32,409 nt of DNA from Bin80 sp022820435 (GTDB lineage: Bacteria > Bacteroidota > Rhodothermia > Rhodothermales > Bin80). Shown here piece by piece: positions 16,679 through 25,892 of this stretch; positions within the stretch are counted from its first letter, which is position 1; every line of letters starts with the position of its first letter. A program made the translations under genes and the position numbers. The DNA lies in contig JAJEFL010000149.1 in NCBI GenBank assembly GCA_022820435.1, positions 1 through 32,409 on the forward strand. The letters run 5' to 3'. The notes under the pieces were generated by a model. That model ran no database searches. It saw nothing but the letters and a program-made list of their open reading frames with translations, and was not told the origin of the DNA.

Positions 16679-19600
16679 GAACCGCTGGCTGGTGATCACT
16701 GGAGTCGTACTGGTGCTCGGGTTTGCACAGACTCCATGGTGCCTGGGTTGGCTGGCACGCCGGGCATTGGATGCCGGTGAGACAGAATTCACCTTTGATT
16801 CCCTGCATGGATTCTGGATGCACGCACTGGAAGTGCGGGGATTGGAGGGGAGGGTTGGCGATCACCGGATTCAAGTGGATACCGCAGAGGTCCGTCTTTC
16901 TCCTGCACACCTGTTAGCCGGTCGTCTCCAGATACGTCATGCAGTGCTTAAGCAGCCGGCATTTCATTTCCATCACTCCCCGTCTGAAAAAACTGAAGAC
17001 ATGGACGAAAGGGGAGCGGGTTCCGGGTCTCTTGGTTTTCTTCGGGTTGAATCCATGCATCTGGAGGGGGGCAGTTTTTATCTGGAGGAGCAGGAACTAG
17101 AAATTTCCCGGATTGGGATGCAGGGCCGGATTACTTCGTCTGCACTGCAGGTGGATACGCTGTACGGTGACCTTGCCTGGCAGCAGGCGGATTTACAAGT
17201 CTCTGCAGAGTTCCGCATGGAGCTGGATCAGGGGCTGCTCAACGTAGATACGCTCTCGCTGAAGGGGGCGGCGACTGCAATTGGCGCCCGCGGGGTTCTG
17301 GGACCGCAAACGAATCTGGATATTGCTGCGAAACCGCTATCGAGAGAGGTATTGCAAGTGTTTTTGCCGAACATGGAGGAAGAGCTGGTTGTGGAGATGG
17401 CGATCCGGGGAGAGAGGGATTCACTGCATTTGGCACTCGATGGAAAATCCCGGCATGGAGCGGTGCTGAAATTGCGTGGAAACACGCAGATGGGGCCGCC
17501 CTCCGTACAGCTGGACACGTTGGAGTTTTTGAATTTTAATTTGGGGCATGTGTCTTCAGATCTGGCCGGCAATCTGACGGGATCCATATACGGTTATGTG
17601 GATGGGATGTCCTGGGATTCGCTCAATGGGAGGGTTGATATCAATCTGGGAGCGGGCACTCTTGCAGATATTCCCCTTGAACGGGTAAGCATACATGGGG
17701 ACATGCGAGGGGGGGACCTGCAGGTTCACGCTGACTCCAGACTTGCGATGGGTTCGCTGGAACTGGATGGAACGGCTCGCCTTTCGCCTCCACGAGGGCA
17801 GTTTACCGGTCAATTCCGAGATCTTAACACCCAGGTGCTTGTCGCGCAGCATGAAAGTGCCATCAGTGGTGATTTTCGCGTTGCATGGGGGGATTCCCTG
17901 GAGGGAGTTGTGGAATTATTGCCGGGAAAGTTGGGAAAATTGGATATCACCGGCGGGGAATTGCGCCTATACTCCAGAGAGGATATCCTCCGGTTTGCAG
18001 GTATTTTGCGGGGGGATTCTACACGAATTGCTCTGGAAGCGGGCCGCCATGCGTCTGGACTCACGGCAAGGCTTGAGGTAGATGCACTGGACGTAGATGC
18101 ACTGATGAACCAGCAAAATATGCGCAGCCAGGTGAGTCTGACGGCTGTGTCAACGACCAACTGGCCTCCAGACAGTATCATGACACGGATTCATGTGCAG
18201 CCGTCTTTCTGGAATGAGATTCCCGTTGTCCAGGGGGATATAACATTGTTACTGCGGGGGCTGGATCTTGATGTGGACGGAGGGATAGCGTTTCCATCGG
18301 GAAGCGTTGAACTGGAGGGCGGGGTACACTTTGGCAGTGCTTCTCCTGAATGGAACATAGATCACGGGCAGATCAGCGGCTTGAACCTGCAGGATCTGGG
18401 GATTAATATAGAGACCGTGCTGAATGCACAGGCGCAATTTTCCGGGAGGGGGCTGCAAAACGCGAACGGGGCGTTCACTGTCGCATCTTCAACGATCAAT
18501 CGTGAGACGGTTACCGGAGGTATAATTGCGCTGGAGATGTCACAGGGAGAGGTCGTCATCGACAGTCGGCTGCGGGTTGGATCCGGAGAGTTGGAGATGC
18601 AGGCGTATACGATTCCATTTGATGCTCCGCTGACCGTCAATCTTTCAGGAGGTGCATTTTCGGATATGGATGTGGGTGCACTTGTGGGGCTGGATTCATT
18701 CTCAACCCTGCTTACCGGACAGATTGACAGTTTGCAGTGGGGTGCCAGAAGATATGCCACCTTGTCCCTAGACTCTTCAACGGTAAATGAATTGGTGATT
18801 ACTGCCGCACAGATGCACATAGAATCGGCGGGAGATTCGGTATCCGCCTCTGGACTGATTGAACTAGAGGGCGGATATGTAGATGTTGAGCATGTGCACA
18901 TCGGCGCAGAACAGGAAGTACTCGCCAAAGGATCCTTGCGCAATCTATCCATGAATGATCTGGGCTTGGCAGACATGCAACTCAGCGGCTCTCTCGATAT
19001 AGATATGAAGGGGATGGACCCGCGAACCATGATCGTCCGTCATGTACAGATTGAAGCCGACAGCACGAAGATTGGTGATGTGGAATTGGACCGCTTCAGG
19101 TTTACAGGGACGCTGGATAGCGGAATTGTCCGGCTTGGTGCATTTGATCTGTCGGGTAATGCCGGTTGGCTGAGTGCACAGGGAGGGGCTGCGATCTTTG
19201 GCGGATCATCGGATTCGGTACAATTTCGTGGAGCAATCACAAATCCAGGAGTACTTGCAGAATGGACGGGAGGTGTTCCGGTTGCCGGCGGCGCAACAGA
19301 CACTCTGTGGGGACAGTTGACCTATCATGACGATTCACTGCGATGGGCCGCGGGAATCACGACGCGGCCATTAACCTGGCGCACCATGCGTGCGTTTCGG
19401 GTTTCCGGGTATGCAGAGGGGACACTGGAGGATTTGAGGCCCCGTCTCGGCAGCGCCGAAGTGGTTCTTGAGCGGCTATCGGTTCCAACGCTGGCGACCC
19501 GGCGCACCTGGCTCAAACTTGAAGGGCAGCAGGAGAGAATCCACTATGAGGCGCGGCTCGGTGTAGATGACCGCCGCTCCCTCTACATGGACGGGGAGGC

Positions 19601-21491
19601 CGATCTGACGGCACGTCGGGGAAGGTTACGCAATTTGGACCTCTATCTGGATGATGCCGAGTGGCATCTAGGGGTGCCGGCTGAAATTCTGGTCGATGAC
19701 GGGATCCGGGTTCGCTATTTTGTTCTGGAGAGTGAAGATCAGGAAATCACCCTGGACGGGGTCGTGAACCCGGACGGGGAGCAGCGGCTGGGGCTTAATC
19801 TCTACAATGTCCAACTTGCTCCCTTTACCGATATTCTGGGGATACCAAGTCTTGGAGGGATTGCCAATGCCGATCTGTTCTTTCATGGACCGGCAACCGC
19901 ACCGCAGTTGACGGGCTCGGTGAATCTGATGGTGAATTCAGACAATGAGCGGGTTGGGAGCGTCGATGCCCGGATGGATTATAAGGAGAATGGTCTGGAT
20001 ATGGAAGCGGAGTTTGTCCATGTAGACGGGAGCACCCTCACCATGGTTGGTCTTTTGCCCCTGGATCTGCGATTAAAAAAGGATCAGGAGGCGTTCTTCC
20101 CGGATGCATCCCTGTCAATGCAGGCAGATGCATTCAATATCTCATGGGTCAGCCCTTTTCTGGCCCAGGATGAAATCAGCAGCCTCAGGGGGAAACTGAC
20201 TGCAGATATTGGAATGACAGGATCTCTGACTGCTCCCAGGCTGAGCGGAGAACTCTCTCTCTCTGAGGGATACGCCCGGCTGCCGCAGCTCAGAATTCGG
20301 CCGGCAGAGGTACAACTCAATGCGGTGATGCGTCAGGATACGGTTTATGTTCAAAATCTGTATGCCGAAAGTGGTCAGGGTGCCGTCAGCGGGACAGGAC
20401 ATATGACCCTGGGCGAACCGGATCGGGGAGGAATTGATCTGGCGATGAATCTGCGGGATTTCCGGGTGGCGAATACGGTCCCCTATGTTGCGGATGTCAG
20501 CGGATCGGCGGCACTGGGGGGGACGGTGCGGAGCCCGGAACTGAAGGGGCATATTGAGATGACCAGTGCGGTGATTCGGCCGCAGGATGTACCGGTGACG
20601 CTGGCAGACGGCACCATTAATTTTACGGAAACGGATCTGCAGATGCTGGAGCAGTATTTTAATATCCGGGCAAGTGTATGGGACACCACCACCTATTCAC
20701 TTGTAGACGCGCTTTCGATGGATTTATCGGTGGGGCTTCCGGGAACGGTGCGGCTGCACAGTCTGCAGAACCCCGAGATGACCGTATTACTGAGTGGTTC
20801 GGTTTCCTTGAACAAGGAGCCGTACGCGGATCAGGAGCTTCATGGAACCGTAAGTATTGTGCAGGAACTCAGTTATTTGCGGCAATTTGGGCGGCGCTTT
20901 GACATCCGGCGCGGGAGAGTGACCTTTGCGGGTGCGGCGACCAACCCGTTCTTTGACCTGCAGGCCGCGCTGGATATTCCGAACCAGAGCGGGCAGGAAA
21001 CGCCCGTGACCATTCTGATGGATGCATCCGGGCGCTTGCAGGATCCGGAATCACTGACACTGGAATTGCGGAGTGAGCCCGTACAACTTGACCGGGCAGA
21101 TATGATCTCGTATATGGCGACCGGGCGGCCTGCGGCGGATGCATTTCAGCTGGCTGGAGGGGGCGCACTCCAGAGCGGCAGTGATCTGGCACTTCAGCAG
21201 CTGTCCAGTCTGGTGGCAGGGGCAGCGGGGGCGGGGCTGGGACTGGATGTGGTGCAGATCAATCCGGAAACCGGACGCGGTGTGACGCTCACTGCCGGAA
21301 AGTATGTTTCCCGCAAGCTGTTTGCTTCGGTTAAATGGCCGATCAGCGAAGCATCAACGACATCCAGCCGTTCGGTGGAAACGAATCGGGAATTGGTGAT
21401 AGAATATGCCCTGTATCCATGGCTGATCGCCCGTATGCGCGGAGAGACCGGTGCGTTAGGACTGAGCATATTATCCCAGTATACCTGGTAA
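16647..21491 (+). CDS. tamB: TamB-like (AsmA/DUF490) translocation and assembly protein
   Basis: A very large protein of about 1614 residues. It has an N-terminal inner-membrane anchor (WLVITGVVLVLGF near 14-26), a long repetitive beta-strand region with no catalytic motif, and a C-terminal TamB_C/DUF490 domain in roughly the last 350 residues. Features of that domain include ELKGHIEMTSAVIRPQDVP, LHGTVSIVQELSYLRQFGRRFDIRRG and VTFAGAATNPFFDL. It forms a periplasm-spanning hydrophobic groove with TamA. The start at 16647 puts the membrane helix close to the N-terminus. A start at 16590 would add 19 residues and overlap tamA by 89 bases. The stop lies 10 bases before mlaE. Confidence 0.9.
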   Translation: MSISVLGRHFKNRWLVITGVVLVLGFAQTPWCLGWLARRALDAGETEFTFDSLHGFWMHALEVRGLEGRVGDHRIQVDTAEVRLSPAHLLAGRLQIRHAVLKQPAFHFHHSPSEKTEDMDERGAGSGSLGFLRVESMHLEGGSFYLEEQELEISRIGMQGRITSSALQVDTLYGDLAWQQADLQVSAEFRMELDQGLLNVDTLSLKGAATAIGARGVLGPQTNLDIAAKPLSREVLQVFLPNMEEELVVEMAIRGERDSLHLALDGKSRHGAVLKLRGNTQMGPPSVQLDTLEFLNFNLGHVSSDLAGNLTGSIYGYVDGMSWDSLNGRVDINLGAGTLADIPLERVSIHGDMRGGDLQVHADSRLAMGSLELDGTARLSPPRGQFTGQFRDLNTQVLVAQHESAISGDFRVAWGDSLEGVVELLPGKLGKLDITGGELRLYSREDILRFAGILRGDSTRIALEAGRHASGLTARLEVDALDVDALMNQQNMRSQVSLTAVSTTNWPPDSIMTRIHVQPSFWNEIPVVQGDITLLLRGLDLDVDGGIAFPSGSVELEGGVHFGSASPEWNIDHGQISGLNLQDLGINIETVLNAQAQFSGRGLQNANGAFTVASSTINRETVTGGIIALEMSQGEVVIDSRLRVGSGELEMQAYTIPFDAPLTVNLSGGAFSDMDVGALVGLDSFSTLLTGQIDSLQWGARRYATLSLDSSTVNELVITAAQMHIESAGDSVSASGLIELEGGYVDVEHVHIGAEQEVLAKGSLRNLSMNDLGLADMQLSGSLDIDMKGMDPRTMIVRHVQIEADSTKIGDVELDRFRFTGTLDSGIVRLGAFDLSGNAGWLSAQGGAAIFGGSSDSVQFRGAITNPGVLAEWTGGVPVAGGATDTLWGQLTYHDDSLRWAAGITTRPLTWRTMRAFRVSGYAEGTLEDLRPRLGSAEVVLERLSVPTLATRRTWLKLEGQQERIHYEARLGVDDRRSLYMDGEADLTARRGRLRNLDLYLDDAEWHLGVPAEILVDDGIRVRYFVLESEDQEITLDGVVNPDGEQRLGLNLYNVQLAPFTDILGIPSLGGIANADLFFHGPATAPQLTGSVNLMVNSDNERVGSVDARMDYKENGLDMEAEFVHVDGSTLTMVGLLPLDLRLKKDQEAFFPDASLSMQADAFNISWVSPFLAQDEISSLRGKLTADIGMTGSLTAPRLSGELSLSEGYARLPQLRIRPAEVQLNAVMRQDTVYVQNLYAESGQGAVSGTGHMTLGEPDRGGIDLAMNLRDFRVANTVPYVADVSGSAALGGTVRSPELKGHIEMTSAVIRPQDVPVTLADGTINFTETDLQMLEQYFNIRASVWDTTTYSLVDALSMDLSVGLPGTVRLHSLQNPEMTVLLSGSVSLNKEPYADQELHGTVSIVQELSYLRQFGRRFDIRRGRVTFAGAATNPFFDLQAALDIPNQSGQETPVTILMDASGRLQDPESLTLELRSEPVQLDRADMISYMATGRPAADAFQLAGGGALQSGSDLALQQLSSLVAGAAGAGLGLDVVQINPETGRGVTLTAGKYVSRKLFASVKWPISEASTTSSRSVETNRELVIEYALYPWLIARMRGETGALGLSILSQYTW

Positions 21492-21501
21492 TGGATCCGT
21501 A

Positions 21502-22263
21502 ATGCGTGTATGGACAAAAATACTTGATGAAGTGGGCGCAACTGCAGCGTTCTCGGGCATGTTCTTTCAGCAGTTGTTTCAGCGTCCGTTTGAGGGGCGG
21601 GAACTGATCCGCCAGATGGATGAGACGGGATCCAAAAGCCTCCTCCTTGTTCTGGTGACCGGCTGTTCCATCGGGATTGTGCTGTCTATGCAGAGCCGGG
21701 GTACTCTTGCGCGGTTCGGGGCCGAGGCCGTTCTGCCGAGTATGCTGGCATTGTCGGTGGTCAAGGAGATTGGGCCGGTCATTACCTCGCTGGTACTTGC
21801 GGGTCGTCTGGGAGCGGGTATTGCGGCAGAGCTGGGATCCATGCGGGTCACGGAACAGATTGATGCATTGGAGGTCTCTGCCTTACAGCCCTTCAAGTAT
21901 CTTATCGTGACACGCGTTCTGGCCTGTGTGGTGATGTTTCCGCTTCTGACGATTGCCTGTGATATGGTTGCGCTATTCGGAGGTTATGCAGAGTCGCTCC
22001 TGTCCAGTCATCTGGATTATCGCCTGTTTATTGATCAGGCGTTTTCGAGTCTCCGTCTGTCCGATGTACTTTTCTCCACCGGAAAAACCGGTGTATTTGG
22101 ATTTCTGGTCGCAATTGTTGGCTGCTACTCAGGATATCATGTTCGGGGTGGCACCCGCGAAGTGGGGCAGGCGGCCATGCGTGCAGTGGTGATCGGGTCA
22201 TTACTGGTACTTTTGGCGGATGTTATGATGGTTCGTCTGTCTCTGATTCTTTTTGGAAGTTGA
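21502..22263 (+). CDS. mlaE: MlaE-family phospholipid ABC transporter permease
   Basis: This 253-residue inner-membrane permease has five to six hydrophobic segments and the MlaE/YrbE signature AGRLGAGIAAELGSMRVTEQIDALEV at 100-125. It is the membrane subunit of the MCE-type retrograde/anterograde phospholipid transporter, working with MlaF and MlaD. The charged N-terminus is typical of the family's amphipathic interface helix. It starts 10 bases after tamB, and its stop TGA is one base before the ATG of mlaF, so translation is likely coupled. Confidence 0.94.
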   Translation: MRVWTKILDEVGATAAFSGMFFQQLFQRPFEGRELIRQMDETGSKSLLLVLVTGCSIGIVLSMQSRGTLARFGAEAVLPSMLALSVVKEIGPVITSLVLAGRLGAGIAAELGSMRVTEQIDALEVSALQPFKYLIVTRVLACVVMFPLLTIACDMVALFGGYAESLLSSHLDYRLFIDQAFSSLRLSDVLFSTGKTGVFGFLVAIVGCYSGYHVRGGTREVGQAAMRAVVIGSLLVLLADVMMVRLSLILFGS

Positions 22264-22264
22264 A

Positions 22265-22999
22265 ATGACCGAAATACAGCCGGAGATTGAGATCAGGAAT
22301 CTCCACAAGGCATTTGGGGAGCGCAAAATTCTGCAAGGTGTATCGGTTTGTGTTTCACGGGGCAGTACACTTGCGGTTATGGGAGGGTCCGGCACCGGGA
22401 AGAGTGTTCTGTTAAAGCATATGGTGGGTCTGATGGCACCTGATTCGGGAGAGGTGTGGGTTCAGGGAAAGCGGGTGGATCAGTTGGACCGGTCCAGCCT
22501 CAATGCATTGCGTCTTCGGATCGGATATTTATTTCAGGGAGGTGCACTGTTTGATTCAATGACGGTGGAAGAGAATCTGGATTTTGTTTTGCGCCGGCAC
22601 AGTACACGATCTCGTTCGGAGCGCACGGAGCAGATCCAGGAGGCGATTGCATGGGTCAATCTCCCACATGCAGCTGCGCAGTATCCGGCCGAACTGTCTG
22701 GAGGTCAGAAGAAGCGGATTGCACTTGCACGTGCGATCATCTTGCGCCCGGACATTCTGCTCTGTGACGAACCTACGACGGGTCTGGATCCTGTGAGTGT
22801 CCGGACCGTATCCAATCTGATCATGCGGCTCAAAGCCGAACGCAGCATTACGACCGTTGCCGTCACCCATGATCTTTTGTGTGCGGAAATCATTGCGGAT
22901 CAGGCAACGTTTCTGTACCGTGGACAGGCACTGGCCGAGGGTACGCTGGATGAACTGCGCACAAGCCCGCACCCGCAACTGCGTGAATTTTTCAGATAA
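22265..22999 (+). CDS. mlaF: MlaF-family phospholipid ABC transporter ATPase
   Basis: The cytoplasmic ATPase of the MCE transporter, about 244 residues. Walker A GGSGTGKS is at 40-47. The Q-loop segment YLFQGGALFDSMTVEEN is characteristic of MlaF. The ABC signature is LSGGQKKR, Walker B ILLCDEPTTGLDP, and the switch His is in VTHD. The ATG at 22265 has GGAAG 5 bases upstream, better than a TTG at 22253 that would overlap mlaE. It ends with TAA sharing its last base with the ATG of a possible 45-codon ORF. Confidence 0.94.
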   Translation: MTEIQPEIEIRNLHKAFGERKILQGVSVCVSRGSTLAVMGGSGTGKSVLLKHMVGLMAPDSGEVWVQGKRVDQLDRSSLNALRLRIGYLFQGGALFDSMTVEENLDFVLRRHSTRSRSERTEQIQEAIAWVNLPHAAAQYPAELSGGQKKRIALARAIILRPDILLCDEPTTGLDPVSVRTVSNLIMRLKAERSITTVAVTHDLLCAEIIADQATFLYRGQALAEGTLDELRTSPHPQLREFFR

Positions 23000-23136
23000 T
23001 GAGCATGGGGTTTCGGGATTTTTGCAGCGATGGTCGTGTGCGGCACTGCATGCTTACGGGAGCGATTGATGCACTTCGGTGCAACATTGCAGAGCGATTT
23101 GCTTTTCATGGCCGATCAGGTCTATCTGTTAAATGA
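22999..23136 (+). CDS. possible 45-residue protein bridging mlaF and mlaD
   Basis: The only gap of more than 15 bases within the tamA-to-tgt part of the operon (133 bases) is filled by an uninterrupted 45-codon frame. Its ATG shares the final A of the mlaF TAA, and its TGA overlaps the ATGATG start of mlaD. Such double overlap is the arrangement seen for translationally coupled genes. The product begins MSMGFRDFCSDG and contains three Cys, many Arg and His, and no membrane helix. No family is recognised. It could be a real small subunit, a coupling leader for mlaD, or chance. Confidence 0.35.
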   Translation: MSMGFRDFCSDGRVRHCMLTGAIDALRCNIAERFAFHGRSGLSVK

Positions 23137-24197
23137 TGTCCACCCGGGTCCGTGTTGGTCTTGTTGTCATGATTTGTTTAGGGCTTCTGACGGCCGTCCT
23201 GTTCGTTGTCGGCAGCCAGACCTTACTCTTCAGTGACCGGTTTCTGGTCCGGTCACAGTTCAATTCGGTCGCCGGCCTGAGGCCTGGTGCGGATGTGCAG
23301 TTTCAGGGGGTGAGTATTGGTGCGGTTCAGAGTGTTGCGCTCCCCAGTGAGCCGGGGGGGATGATTGAAGTCACGATGGGGATCCGGACCAGAGCCCGGT
23401 CCATTCTGCATCAGGGCACTCAGGCAGAGATCAAGACCGAGGGACTTCTGGGCAGCATGATTGTCGTACTGGTGAACCCCCTGATGGCGGGCGGGGAACC
23501 CGCCCCGCTGGAGAATCTTGATCTCATTACAGGAGTCGATCCCTTTGATCTCTTCGAAATCACCGACAAGGCCCTTGCATCGGTGCAGCGGTTTGAGCAG
23601 TCCGCGACATCATTTGAGGGGATCGTTGATGATATCCGGGCGGGCGAAGGCACCTTGGGCAAACTCATTTACGATCCTGAATTATACAACAGTATGGTGG
23701 CTACCGCACAGGAAACCGAACGCCTGATGGCCAATCTTGGGGACGATGCAGAGGCGCTGGTCATGCTTGCCACTCAGGCTACAGAGGGAGTGGAATCTAT
23801 CCTTGGAAAGTTGGATGCGGGGAGTGGGACGTTTGCCCAGCTCCTCAATGATTCGGGATTGTACGAGTCGGTGCAGGCCAGTGCGGATACGCTTCAGCAG
23901 ATCATTGTCGGGGTCGGGATTTTGACGCGGCGTGTGGAGGCGATGGCAGAATGGGCATCTCTGGGGGCATTCCGGTTTGCAGAACTCATGGAGGCCGGGA
24001 AACATAACTGGCTCTTCAAGCGATACTTTGAGGAGCGGGGATTCATGGAGCAGGCACCGTTTGAGGTGCGGGAACAGGCGATTGCAGAAAGTTTTGAGGC
24101 GCTTGAGGCAAAGACGCAGCAGCTTCTGGCACTGGAGGCGCGTCTGGAGGCGAGGGCGGCGATGCTTGACTCATTACAGCGGCAACTGGGCCAGTAG
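23133..24197 (+). CDS. mlaD: MlaD-like MCE-domain protein with long helical tail
   Basis: A 354-residue periplasmic lipid-binding subunit. A single N-terminal membrane helix (about 8-28) is followed by one MCE domain (about 36-115) with the family block FNSVAGLRPGADVQFQGVSIGAVQSV. The rest, about 200 residues, is mainly helical and ends in a coiled coil (EALEAKTQQLLALEARLEARAAMLDSLQRQL). E. coli MlaD is only about 180 residues, so the tail is the distinctive part. Such helical tails in other MCE proteins form a channel or needle. No MlaC or MlaB gene follows in this cluster, so the tail could replace a shuttle. Confidence 0.9.
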   Translation: MMSTRVRVGLVVMICLGLLTAVLFVVGSQTLLFSDRFLVRSQFNSVAGLRPGADVQFQGVSIGAVQSVALPSEPGGMIEVTMGIRTRARSILHQGTQAEIKTEGLLGSMIVVLVNPLMAGGEPAPLENLDLITGVDPFDLFEITDKALASVQRFEQSATSFEGIVDDIRAGEGTLGKLIYDPELYNSMVATAQETERLMANLGDDAEALVMLATQATEGVESILGKLDAGSGTFAQLLNDSGLYESVQASADTLQQIIVGVGILTRRVEAMAEWASLGAFRFAELMEAGKHNWLFKRYFEERGFMEQAPFEVREQAIAESFEALEAKTQQLLALEARLEARAAMLDSLQRQLGQ

Positions 24198-24199
24198 AC

Positions 24200-24778
24200 G
24201 TGGATTCTCCGCTTGTTTATTCCAGCCGGGCACGGTGGTGCGCAAGCCGTTCGCTTTTAGGGCATCTCTTTCAGCGCAGCATGAAGGATGCAAGACAGGC
24301 GGAAGCATGGTATCTGATCGCCATATCGAGTGTCGTCGCTGCGGCGATTATACTGCAGTTTATGATCTGGAGCCTCTGGCATGAAGAGATTACGAATCAT
24401 TCTCAGACTGCCACCTGGTACTGGTGGGTTCAACTGGGAACTGCAGTTCTGATTGTGGCGGGAGGCTTCATCGGTTATTGTCCAGGGGTTCGGGTGGTTT
24501 TCACGGGATCATCAATCCGTGTCTCGCAGGGGAGAAGAAGTGTAGAGTTGGACATGGATTCGGTGATTGATTATAGCGTTATCTCTGCACTGCGGTATTA
24601 CCGAAAATGGAATGGTCGTGTAGAGAGCTATATGACGCACATCCCGGAAGATGTGCTTCTTGTTCACGGGGAGCAGGAAGCGATTGCGATTGGAGTTGAC
24701 TCGCATGCTCATGCGCTGCTGGTTGCGACACTGAACCGGTTTAAGGGTACGGAAGTCACTGAGTCCAATGCAGTTTGA
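24200..24778 (+). CDS. two-helix membrane protein with PH-like soluble domain
   Basis: A 192-residue protein read from a GTG start 2 bases after the mlaD stop. An ATG at 24281 would remove 27 residues and start just before the membrane part. Two hydrophobic helices (about 36-60 and 72-92) form a hairpin. The C-terminal 95 residues look beta-rich with IRVSQGRRSVELDMDSVIDYSVI, resembling the bacterial PH-like domains that follow two-helix hairpins. It overlaps tgt by 11 bases. No specific family is recognised. The position in an mla/tam operon suggests a membrane accessory role, but this is an inference. Confidence 0.7.
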   Translation: MDSPLVYSSRARWCASRSLLGHLFQRSMKDARQAEAWYLIAISSVVAAAIILQFMIWSLWHEEITNHSQTATWYWWVQLGTAVLIVAGGFIGYCPGVRVVFTGSSIRVSQGRRSVELDMDSVIDYSVISALRYYRKWNGRVESYMTHIPEDVLLVHGEQEAIAIGVDSHAHALLVATLNRFKGTEVTESNAV

Positions 24779-25892
24779 GGTGTCTCATACATCCGAGGGG
24801 GCGCGTGCGGGTGTCCTCACGACCGGGCGCGGCAGGATCCGTACGCCGGTATTCATGCCTGTGGGGACACTGGGAACCGTCAAAGGACTTTCTCCACGGG
24901 AATTGAAAGGGGATTTGAACACACAAATCATCCTCGGAAACACCTACCACCTTTATTTGCGCCCGGGATCACAGCGGATCACAGAAGCCGGTGGGTTGCA
25001 TAAATTCATGGCATGGGAAGGGCCGATTCTTACGGATTCGGGCGGGTTCCAGGTATACTCACTGGCGAGTCGCTGCAAGATTACTGATGAGGGGGCAGTA
25101 TTTCAGAGTCACATTGATGGATCCCGCCATCTCTTTACGCCGGAGAATGTGGTGGATTTTCAGCGGACACTGGGATCCGATATTATGATGGTGCTGGATG
25201 AGTGTCCTCCGGCAGGGGTCAGTCGCTACTATGCGCAGCAGGCAAATCGACGAACGGCTGCATGGGCAAAGCGGAGCAAGGCGCAGTTTGCAGATTCGGG
25301 TTCCCGGTATGGGGTTCCGCAATATCTTTTCGCAATTGTACAGGGGAGCACGTTTGCGGATTTGCGCCGTGAATCTGCACAGGAACTGATGGACATGGAT
25401 TTTTCCGGCTATGCAATCGGCGGATTATCGGTGGGGGAAGAAGCGGAGGCTCTCTATGCAATGGTGCATGTCTGCTGTGAAATGCTTCCTCCCGGCAAAC
25501 CCCGTTATCTGATGGGAGTCGGCACGCCTGCCAATCTACTTGAGGCCATTGGACGGGGGGTGGACATGTTTGACTGTGTGATGCCGACACGCAACGGGCG
25601 CAACGGCATGCTCTTCACCACGCGGGGAGTTGTCAATATTCGAAACCGTAAATGGGCCGGTGATTCCAGTCCGCTGGACAGCGGGCTGAACACGTACGTC
25701 AGCCAGACCTTTACCAAGGCATACGTCCGGCATTTATTTCAGTGTAATGAAATCCTGGGGTTGCAGATTTCCGCGATGCAGAATCTGGGTTTGTATGCAT
25801 GGTTGATGCGAGGTGCCCGGCAGGCGATCAAGGAAAACCGTTACGCCGATTTCAGCAGGGAGATGAGTGCACAACTCAGCCGGCGGCTGTAG
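24768..25892 (+). CDS. tgt: tRNA-guanine transglycosylase
   Basis: This 374-residue enzyme exchanges guanine-34 of GUN-anticodon tRNAs for preQ1, on the queuosine pathway. The general acid/base Asp90 lies in LTDSGGFQV and the nucleophile Asp269 in MFDCVMPTRNGRNG. GNTYHLYLRPG and GGLSVGE are other conserved blocks. The zinc site, CxCxxC and a later His in E. coli, is absent: the aligned positions in the DSGLNTYVSQ segment (304-313) hold Leu, Thr and Ser, and the His position is Gln338. As I recall, Bacteroidota Tgt proteins also lack the three cysteines but keep the His. The neighbourhood contains no queuosine biosynthesis gene (queCDEF). It overlaps its upstream neighbour by 11 bases and is the last gene of the unit. 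Confidence 0.96.
   Translation: MQFEVSHTSEGARAGVLTTGRGRIRTPVFMPVGTLGTVKGLSPRELKGDLNTQIILGNTYHLYLRPGSQRITEAGGLHKFMAWEGPILTDSGGFQVYSLASRCKITDEGAVFQSHIDGSRHLFTPENVVDFQRTLGSDIMMVLDECPPAGVSRYYAQQANRRTAAWAKRSKAQFADSGSRYGVPQYLFAIVQGSTFADLRRESAQELMDMDFSGYAIGGLSVGEEAEALYAMVHVCCEMLPPGKPRYLMGVGTPANLLEAIGRGVDMFDCVMPTRNGRNGMLFTTRGVVNIRNRKWAGDSSPLDSGLNTYVSQTFTKAYVRHLFQCNEILGLQISAMQNLGLYAWLMRGARQAIKENRYADFSREMSAQLSRRL

Noticed and set aside
22253..22264. TTG start for mlaF extending into mlaE
   Set aside because: The ATG at 22265 has a GGAAG upstream and gives the usual N-terminus.
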